Assembly: GCA_018398765.1 (NCBI GenBank)
Contig: JAHBMJ010002810.1
Coordinates: forward strand, 1 to 15,774
Direction of reading: 5' to 3'
Source: Chromera velia
Lineage: Eukaryota; Sar; Chromeraceae
DNA length: 15,774 nt
Position 1 is the stretch's first letter; each line of letters opens with the position of its first letter. The translations under genes and the position numbers were made by a program. The notes beneath the pieces were generated by a model that was given only the letters and a program-made list of their open reading frames with translations, was not told where the DNA came from and did not search any database. This document shows, in pieces, positions 8,724 to 15,774 of this stretch.

Positions 8724-11033
8724 TCAGGACGCCGCCTCCGACTCTGCGTCGTCCTCTGCCTCCAGGGGGTGCAGCAGGAGGGCAGAGCTGGGTGCCAGCT
8801 GTAGCTCCGAGAGTGTCGACTCGCTCTGCGCAGAGAGAAAGAGAGAGAGAGAAAGAAGGGCATGAGAGTACACACGCACGCACTGAGAGAAGACACATGA
8901 CACCACACAATATCAGAAAGATGCACTTGGAGAATGTCAACCAGACACTGCTTGTACACATGAGTTGGCAACTAAACACGAAAAGGTTCTCAAATATAAA
9001 GAAGAGGACACACTGACCTTCTGAAATGCTCTGAGAGGAAACGTCTGTTTCAGTTCAAACGACCCAGGAGCCACCCACGCGCCTCCACCCCCCTCGATCA
9101 AATGCCGACACTCTATCCAATCAAAAAGCAACGAAAGAGGGGCGTCGGCACGAAATTTGCGTTCAAATCTCCCGCCAGTCGGCAGACGAATAAGAATCTG
9201 CAATCAGACAAACGAACACAGAGCGACAGCACGCACTTTCATTTATCTTAGCTCTCACGGACAAACCGAACAACTCCGGGCTTAAAACACAAAAGAACAT
9301 TCTCAAACAAGAAAAAACAACACGCAGCTCCTCTTCTGAAGGCGTCTCCTCTCCAGAAACCAACGCACACATCCATCAGTTCATTCTTCTGTACTGCCTT
9401 CCCTGTCTTTCTCTCTCCCTAAACACCCCACCACCTCCCCTCTGAGCCCGTTCCGCCCCTCTCACCTTTGCAGCACTTTCCCCAGAAGAAATTCTGCGAT
9501 CGTCCTCTTCCTGCACACATACACGTGCGAGCAGCCAGAGCATACGTTTCGTTTCTTTCTTTTGCTCTCTCCTTGTTCTGGCCTACACAACTGACAGACA
9601 AGCAGACAATCGAAGAAAGGAAAAAAGACAGAGACACGCCTGCACACACGCGCGCGGAGTGATAGAAAGACAGAGTAAGAGAGAGAAATATGTATACACT
9701 CTATCAATATCAGTGACGTCAACAAATAGTCAATCGCCAATGGCTGAAGGCGAATGAATGCAACCCATCCGATTGATGGGTCGATGCTTCCCTCTGCGTC
9801 CATCAAGTGTGCATGGTGGGTTGAAGGGCAAGAAAGAAAGAGAGGAAGGAAGGACGGAAGGAAGAAAGAAAGCTTTTGACAGCCCTGACGGACCAAAATT
9901 CTTCGCACTTCCACACTTCGAGCTGCCCTGCTTTCTTCCAGTCGTCGTTTCTTGTCTTCCTGGGAGAGGTGCAAGGTAAGTAGGGAAGGACAGACAGCAG
10001 AAGAAAAGGAAAGGAACAAAGGAGAGGGAACACGATGAAAGAAAAACGAAGAAGCGACTCACGGGACGGTGAATACGACACAGCAGAACGAATCAACGCT
10101 TTCAAACAACTTCCTTAACAGGAAGTAGACCTCTTCAAATTGACTCTGTCGAATCACTCCTTCTCGTACCTGTGAAATCCAACTCCCTCCTTCATTCATT
10201 CTTGCAAGGTGTCATGAGCTCACCTTCTCGGCTCTCCGTCTGTCTCGCTCCCGCTCTGCCTCCCTCTTCCTTGCCTCTTCAGCCCGTCTCTCTGCCTCCT
10301 CATTGTCTCTCGCCATCTGCCTGCAGACAGTGCGGAGGAAAAACAGAGGGCGCAATTAACAGAATCAATCATACGCTCTCTCTCACAATTTATTTGAACG
10401 ATCCTAGCCATCACGTGCTCACTGGATGACGGACAGCCTCAAGGAAGAAAGGGCAAACAGGAGATCCTGATGGAACAGTTACGGAAAGGCAAGATGGGGG
10501 CCGCACTTTACTCGCAGGCAAAGGTTCCGCAAACTCGAAACGGTAAAATTCAATCAGAGAAGGAAGGAATCAATTTCGCAGAAGACAGGGACCTAACGCC
10601 TTCACGAGCCAAACAAAGTTCTTCGAGCAAAAAAAAATTGAGAGAGATTGTGCAGGAAAAAAAAACCTCCTCCTAACTGACATCTGTCTATCCCTCTCCA
10701 GTGCCTCTAGGTACTCAGCGTCCTGTTCCTCTCGCAACCTGCAGTGTGTGTGGTCAGAAGGGATAGAGAGGAATGAAATGGGAAGAAGGGTGGGGAGAGA
10801 GGCACTAGGGTCGATCAAATGAGAGAAAAAACGGGCAGAGTAGAGGACAGAGAAAGAAAAGAAGACAACACTGGACTGGGGCCTATGCTTCTTCCTCGTG
10901 AGCCTTCTTCCTTTTTTACTTTGCCTTCTTTTTTTTTAGTGTTGAGAGGACTGAGAGAGAAAAAGATTGTCGAGAGGGCGCCTACCTCTTCATTCCAAAA
11001 GGAGAAGACAGAAAGACAGAAAGGCAGAAAGAC

Positions 11034-11064
<31 letters not shown>

Positions 11065-11358
11065 CAGACAGACAGACAGACAGACAGAAAGACAGAAAAG
11101 AAAGAAAGAAAGAAAGAAAAGAAAAGAAAAGAAAAGAAAAGGAAAGAAAGAAAAGAAAGAAAGAAAGAAAGAAAGAAAGAAGTTTGAGCCAATAGAAAAA
11201 AAAAAAGAAAGACAGACAGAAAACTAGGGACTCCACTAAAGACCCCAAAGACTGCCCTGCTTAAGTGACAGACAAAACAACTGACAGTCTGCTTCTCTGC
11301 GTCTCCTCGGACTGGACCCTCACTTGATGTCTCAGCGATTCCATCTGCATGCTCACAT

Positions 11359-11395
<37 letters not shown>

Positions 11396-14371
11396 ACGCA
11401 CGCATACATTACCACTCACCCACTTTCTCTCCCTTAAAGACACCAACACGCACACACAGGGGGGGGAGGGAGAAAGAGAGAGGTCCTTTCTAGTAGTCAA
11501 ATCAAGCAAAGTCCTGTTTCACACCACCAGGCAGGCACATCCATTCAGCACTTCAACTTGATCAAATATCTGCATCGCACCAGCACACAAATCTCCCGTT
11601 GCAATATTGAGGCCTGTACAAATCACCCCTCTCGGCTGAAGCAAGTGCAGATAAGAAGAAAACAGCTCACATACACAACAACAATCCCATGTACACAACG
11701 TACGTCTCCGACTGCCACCGTGAGTACTGCAACGAGTTGGTCGACCCCAATCTGCCCCTCCAGTCTGTGCAAAGTCTGGCTGCCCTCCATGGAACTTCCC
11801 ATAGGAGGCATCACCAAAGCAACAAAAGGACACCGCCGACCCCGCAGAGCAGAGAGGGTGCGGGCCCCCTCGAGACGGGAGGTGTCAAGGCCAATCACCA
11901 GGAAGTTCTCGTTCTGCATTCATTCATGTATACATCCCTTTCTCGTGCGTTGTATTGTGCATCCATTCAGAGTCTGGTCTTTCTCTTTTGTTTCTTCTTT
12001 CACTTAGATGCATCAGGAGGCGCAAAAACAAAGAGAGTCAGAGAGACATTCCGTTCGTTTCGTGACTCCCGTGCGCAAAACAAAACAAAAAGCCTTCCTT
12101 GAGGCAAACAGATAGACGTCCCCTCTCTCCTCATTCTACACAGCCTGGCGCAGAAAAGATGGGACAAGAAGGGAGAAGCGTCCATTTTATTTCTCTGAGT
12201 GTATAGACAGGCAGCATTCACACGACTTGCAGGCAAAGTGACAGGCCACCGAAGTCTCTACTTACAGTTAGAAGAAGCAGAGGACTGATCGATGGATCGA
12301 TGCATTGATTCACGGATCGATGCAACCAGACTTCCAGAGAGAGAATCAAAGAGAGACAGAATAGAATCAGACACAGACAGAAAGACAAGAAGAAACTACA
12401 ACCCAGGCATACCAGGAGTGCGACGACCGCATCATGCTTCAAAACATCCCTGCAGAACCGCTCAGTCTGGGCCGACGCATCCGAGTGACAGTACACAAAG
12501 ATAACCTGCAGATCGAGCAGTCAGCCAGGGGCAATGCATTATGGATTTTCTTTTTTGCCAAGCTTCTGACAGTACGCGCGCGAGAGAGAGAGAGAATAAA
12601 AGGTTCCTCGGGCGTTTCCGATCTGTTACCACATTCAATAATGAGCTGAATGAATGTGAATGGAAGCGGGACGGTGGGAAGCACACAAACAGACAGACAT
12701 CGGAGGCAACCGTCGGATAGGCACCACAAAGAAAGAGTTCAGAAGCCGCAGCACGGAAGGAAGCGAAGTAGAAGCTCCAACCTTGCATTCCCTCCCAGCC
12801 TTTCTATCTCACCTTCTCTTCCCTTCGGGCAGTCGCCAATGCCTCCCTCAGCCCCCCCCGGAAGAAATCAGGACGCGGTCGCCCTGCGGACAGAGAAAAG
12901 AAAGAAGGCCAGAGGGTGTGCAGAAGCAGCGGAAACCAGACAGAAGTCAATAGGCTAGCTTTACACACAGAGCATAGTGAGAGGATTCCCGAGAGGGTGT
13001 TGTCTCCGACGCTTTCTGTTTTCTCCGAGTCGGACAATCAGAAGAAAGAAGGCAGATGAAGGTCTGCAATGCAGACAGACAGACAAAAAACCGAACAGAC
13101 ACGACAGAGATACAGGCACAGAGAAAGAGAGGTAGAGATACCAACCAACCATATCTTGCCTCAAAGAATTCATCAAAGGATTCTGAGGGAACCCCAGGAG
13201 GTCCCAGCACCACCGCCGAGAAGAAGGACAAAATGCCGGACCCCACCCACGCGACAGTGCGAGCCACTCCCAGCACAGCTCTTCCAAGCAGACCCACTGC
13301 CGAGCTAATTCGAGACAACGAAGATGTCGAAGACGTGGAGGCTACTGACTGCAAACATCTCTCAACAAACACACAAGGCAAGGAGAGAAAGCCATTGAAT
13401 CGGCAGAGAGTAGAGTAGGAATGGAAGGAAGCAGCGGAAAAGGCAGAGAGAGTCGATGCACAGAGGAAGAGTCTTGCACAGCCGACTGTGCGGACAGAAA
13501 CAGAAAATGCAATGGCCAACGAAGCAAGACGAAAAGCGAAATTGCGTGAATCTGCTTCACCACAAAAGACACGCAAGCAAGAAAATCATGATGCCGACAG
13601 AGCGACACAAACGGTGGTACAAGGACGAGTGGAACAAGGACGCATGCAAACACTGATAGTCAACGGAGGCTCACTCACGTCTGTCCGAAGGAGCGGACGT
13701 CTCTGGCCATCCCCCCCCTCTCCATCCGCATCCCCCTCTGGATCGTCCCCCCCTCCCCCTCCCCCCTCCTGCCCCCTTCCGAATGCCCGAGGCACGGGCC
13801 GTCCTGCCCCCGCAGCCCCTCCACTTGGTGACGAAACCCCAACTCCTCCTCCACTGCTTGGCGTCGTCTGCACGCAATCAGACATCGACGAAGAAAGGGA
13901 CTCAGCTCAATTGTCTGGCATGTCTGAACTAAGATAATCGAGCCTCCACACCATCAGAGGACGTGTGCAGACCTGACACAGGCCGAGAGTGCAGACAAGG
14001 CCTTCGGTCGCCACCACATCAAACAAACCCAGTCCACGAAACGAAAAGAGTAAAGAGCTGACCGTGTCTCTTCCACCACGCCCATAGTCAGTGTCACCTT
14101 CAGTCCCGGCCAGATGCAAGCCGACTGCAGTCTGCGCAGACAAGGATCAACAGAAGGAAGGCCGACACACAATCAACACCTTTCATTCCCTTCCAAGTTG
14201 GGTACACACCATCCCACACACTCAATAACTCTATCTATCCCCCCCACCCCCCCAACCCCCGGAAAGACAGACCTCCAGATCCCAGTTGCATGACTGAAGG
14301 ACCTGCGTCGCCTGATCTACATCGAGGTGGGTGATCTCCACGAATTGTCGCAGAGTGGCGTCAGACTGCAT
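8724..14371 (-). CDS. FAF2/UBXD8/Ubx2-like UBA-UAS-UBX protein, 14 exons
   Basis: Spliced on the minus strand from 14371-14273, 14131-14063, 13867-13679, 13348-13150, 12883-12813, 12505-12413, 11913-11704, 11344-11286, 10738-10682, 10320-10224, 9959-9894, 9510-9466, 9197-9018 and 8825-8724. The exons total 1536 nt, one open frame of 511 residues plus TGA. Every intron starts GTNNG and ends AG, 12 of 13 with GCAG. Domains: UBA-like 6-43; Gly/acid-rich linker 57-108; hydrophobic hairpin 133-168; UAS thioredoxin-like 175-305; charged coiled coil 331-400; UBX 416-495. Family members anchor in the ER or lipid-droplet membrane by the hairpin, bind ubiquitinated clients and recruit Cdc48/p97 for ER-associated degradation. 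There is no N-terminal signal peptide; the UBA begins at residue 6, as in FAF2. Uncertain points are the ends of exons 9 and 11, and a possible extra 42-nt exon near 10170. Vertebrate FAF2 is about 445 residues; the difference is mainly the linker in exon 3. Confidence 0.85.
8775..9197 (-). other. UBX domain, exons 13-14
   Basis: Exon 13 (9197-9018) encodes ILIRLPTGGRFERKFRADAP, a helix SLLFDWIECR, a Gly-rich insertion and FELKQTFPLRAFQK. Exon 14 (8825-8724) finishes the fold with TLSELQLAPSSALLLHP and an acidic tail. This is the ubiquitin-like UBX fold that docks on the N domain of Cdc48/p97. The docking loop reads FPLR rather than FPRR/FPRK. Confidence 0.85.
8831..8858. repeat. (GA)n tract that is the pyrimidine tract of the last intron
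   Basis: The tract ends four bases before the last acceptor AG on the minus strand, where it reads as CT-rich. It therefore probably doubles as the polypyrimidine tract of intron 13. Confidence 0.6.
11003..11181. repeat. GAAA/GACA compound microsatellite
   Basis: About 180 bp of GACA and GAAA/GAAAA units with hardly a pyrimidine other than C on the plus strand, inside intron 8 of the UBX gene. It generates artificial Lys/Arg-rich and Phe/Leu/Ser-rich frames on the two strands. Confidence 0.95.
11359..11394. repeat. (AATC)9 microsatellite
   Basis: Nine perfect AATC units, within intron 7 of the UBX gene and close to its acceptor. Confidence 0.95.
11719..13183 (-). other. UAS domain, spread over exons 4-7
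   Basis: Conserved landmarks in order: FFEARYG (exon 4 end), RPDFFRGGLREALATARRE-type helix (exon 5), VIFVYCHSDA and TERFCRDVLKHDAVVALL (exon 6), then NENFLVIGLDTSRLEG, CPFVALVMP and LHRLEGQ (exon 7). This is the thioredoxin-like UAS fold of FAF1/FAF2, which lacks a redox CxxC and in FAF2 senses long-chain unsaturated fatty acids. From the end of the UAS to the EQDAEY motif the spacing equals that of vertebrate FAF2, which fixed the exon 7 donor at GTACGT (11703). Confidence 0.8.
13202..13309 (-). other. Membrane hairpin segment of the UBX protein (exon 4)
   Basis: Residues 133-168 are almost free of charge: two hydrophobic stretches (AVGLLGRAVLGVA and TVAWVGSGILSFFSAVVLG) separated by a single Arg-Thr. 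This sits where UBXD8 has the hairpin that dips into the cytosolic leaflet of ER and lipid droplets. It is followed at once by the UAS start FDEFFEARYG. Confidence 0.75.
13679..13867 (-). other. Exon 3: Gly-rich acidic linker
   Basis: 63 codons between the UBA and the membrane hairpin. They contain a six-Gly run and an acidic patch (DDPEGDADGEGGD), ending RRPLLRTD before a GTGAGT donor. The tail resembles the R-x-P linker that precedes the hairpin in relatives. The C-rich plus strand at 13708-13775 reflects this Gly tract. Confidence 0.7.
14063..14371 (-). other. Exons 1-2: UBA-like ubiquitin-binding domain
   Basis: Exon 1 (14371-14273) encodes MQSDATLRQFVEITHLDVDQ and continues to SCNWDLE. 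Exon 2 (14131-14063) continues TAVGLHLAGTEGD. The pattern F-x-x-I-T-x6-A-x3-L-x3-NW-x-L-x-x-A-V is that of FAF1/FAF2/UBXN7 UBA domains, split by a phase-0 intron of 141 bp. The start at 14371 is preferred over an in-frame ATG at 14458 because the UBA lies at the extreme N-terminus in relatives. Confidence 0.8.
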
Positions 14372-14638
14372 CTTCAAACGTCTCACTGGCAATTTTTTGT
14401 CAAAACTTGTTGCGTGGTAACTTTTGTCTTGTTCCCACAAAATCGTCACGTGAGTCACTGCCTAGATAGGACGAAAGAAGCAACTTTGAACACACTGTTC
14501 TCACGGACTGCAAGATGGAAAGTCGCCTCAAAGTTACTCAAACTATATAGCTGTTTGTGTCAGTCAGAAAATCAGTAGCTCGGACACTCTGAGGGGCCGG
14601 GGCCCCGGGCCGGGCGCGCGCGCGGGGAGGGCACGCGC
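14372..14638. promoter_or_regulatory. Likely promoter region of the UBX gene, possibly divergent
   Basis: This lies between the start codon of the UBX gene and a candidate divergent start at 14639. It contains a CTATATAG palindrome (14543-14550) and a very GC-rich stretch (14593-14640) with GGGGCCCC-type and CGCGCGCGCG blocks. Promoter function is inferred only from position and composition. Confidence 0.3.
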
Positions 14639-15377
14639 ATGGCCGGGAAGACGCAGGGGCCCCATAGGGGCCCCGGCACGGCTATTAGAGGCATATTAAA
14701 GGCAACGCAAAACAACATGAAACAACAACCCACAAATTCAAAATCAAGAGATCGAAACCAACAAAAGGAGGTGAGTATATATTTCGGAAGCAGCCCACCT
14801 GCCTCTACTCATTCCAAGAGGATCGGGGCTGTCTGCTCACTTTCGGAATTTGTGATCCTTCCATCATTTTTATTTTGCGCTTCGATGCTTGCTAGTCAGG
14901 TTACCGTCTCTCTCTAGCTGCAACATCTTTGAACAGAAGAGATCGCGACGGGATTCGATTCCGCGGTGCAGGAGGAAACTTCGTTGTAGGATCTGCTTCC
15001 CGCCTATGAGACTGGGATGCAAGTACCGAAATGTTGCAAGGGGATGCTGTCTTGATGGCTGCCTAATTAAGTTGCAGCAACAGCAACGCCACCGATAAAA
15101 GCAACAGCCACCTCACACCCATCAAGTGGAAGAGACCAGACGGTAGGCCTGTCTTGTTGCAGGCACAGCTTATTTCTGCTGATGTTGTATCTCCTTCTGA
15201 TGATCCCTGCTGTGTCAGCCAAGTTGTGGGGTTTGACAGTATACGTGACTGCGACTCCAGAATCGTTTGTCCTTTCTCGATGTTGCTTGCAGACCGAGGA
15301 CCAAATACCCAGAGCAACGTCCAGACACCCACTGCCGCTCCAAGGCCCATTGTGGAAGCAGAGAGATCTGCCACAGG
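14639..15377 (+). CDS. Candidate partial spliced gene, unrecognised
   Basis: A weak gene model. Exon 1 (14639-14770) runs from ATG for 44 codons (MAGKTQGPHR, then AIRGILKATQNN) to a GTGAGT donor. Exon 2 (15163-15377) follows a CTGTCTTGTTGCAG acceptor, is open in the matching phase (AQLISADVVSPSDDPCC onward) and ends at a GTAAGT donor in phase 2, so the gene would continue beyond the window or into later exons. The splice sites fit the GTNNG/TGCAG pattern of the UBX gene. GILK recalls the N-terminus of protein phosphatase inhibitor-2, but the downstream motifs of that family are not seen. Another reading starts exon 2 at 15293 after CTTGCAG. It may also be a chance open frame. Confidence 0.3.
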
Positions 15378-15774
15378 GTAAGTCATTTTTTGGGTGCGTT
15401 GGCATAAGATATGTCCTGCAGCCCAACTTCCATGAAGGGGGTGTTCTTGGAGGAGACAGGGAACAACTATAGCTGAACAGAGACGGAATTTCCACTGTCG
15501 CCGAATCAGGACATCATGGCAATCTTGGGTGGGTCGAAAAGAAATGCGAATCAGATAGAAAAGAACAAGCCATTTTGGTCTATGCCCTGTCCCTCGAATT
15601 GGCGTCGCACGGTTGGATCACCCCCGGCGTCCCCGCCTCAAAGTAGGGGGGGCCCTGCCCCCCTGTCAAAGTCAAGCTCCGCCGCCCGCCAGGACCACCC
15701 TACGAATGTCTTGCCCCCCCTACCCCCCCCTCGAGATCCAGCTCGGCCGCCCTCCAACTCTCTTTGTCCCCCCC
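15378..15774. other. C-rich window end, no gene recognised
   Basis: From about 15618 the sequence has many C runs. A G-run/C-run hairpin lies at 15645-15664. Two loosely similar blocks follow (about 15658-15713 and 15714-15774), each starting GCCCCCCT and sharing a CAAGCTCCGCCGCC / CAGCTCGGCCGCC core, which suggests a degenerate repeat cut by the window edge. No frame has recognisable coding content. Confidence 0.4.

Noticed and set aside
10815-11248. Lys/Arg-rich and Phe/Leu/Ser-rich frames, the latter resembling membrane proteins
   Set aside because: They are microsatellite translation inside intron 8 of the UBX gene.
12947-13576. 209-codon minus-strand frame as a separate membrane protein
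   Set aside because: Only its part at 13348-13150 is coding (exon 4); the rest reads through introns.

Overview
The window is nuclear DNA of a eukaryote. It has one clearly intron-rich gene, many microsatellites, low gene density and no bacterial-style operons or ribosome binding sites. The mix of GC-rich genic DNA, AT-rich spacers, (CTGT)n/(GAAA)n/(CT)n runs, GTNNG...GCAG introns and a CxH-CxxC zinc-knuckle repeat protein fits a microalga. I favour a chromerid alveolate such as Chromera velia, but that identification is an inference from style, not from a marker gene.

Layout. Positions 1-935 hold no gene I can support. Positions 936-3125 (+) are one long open frame: an N-terminal CBM20-like starch-binding domain, a long low-complexity middle, and a C-terminal array of eight CxH-x6-CxxC modules on a 54-bp period. 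A decayed, frameshifted copy of the 3' end of this gene lies at about 3588-3765, followed by a CTGT microsatellite. Positions 4131-5500 are an AT-rich island without genes; inside it is a fold-back element of about 354 bp (4661-5014). On the minus strand, 6199-7068 encodes a 289-residue protein with GW/WG repeats, a UIM-like ubiquitin-binding helix and a C-terminal coiled coil. After an AT-rich spacer (7069-8600), the minus strand carries the main gene, 8724-14371. It is a 14-exon FAF2/UBXD8/Ubx2-type protein (UBA, membrane hairpin, UAS, coiled coil, UBX), which I reconstructed exon by exon into a 511-codon frame. To its right, a GC-rich segment separates it from a possible divergent plus-strand gene (about 14639-15377 and beyond) that is only weakly supported. 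The last 400 bases are C-rich and hold nothing recognisable.

Function. The UBX protein is the best understood gene. Proteins of this architecture sit in the ER or lipid-droplet membrane by a hydrophobic hairpin, bind ubiquitinated clients by the UBA domain and recruit the Cdc48/p97 ATPase by the UBX domain, in ER-associated degradation and lipid-droplet control. Its downstream same-strand neighbour carries a UIM-like motif, so both minus-strand genes may read ubiquitin signals, although only adjacency links them. The CBM20/zinc-knuckle gene is unrelated and its role is unknown.
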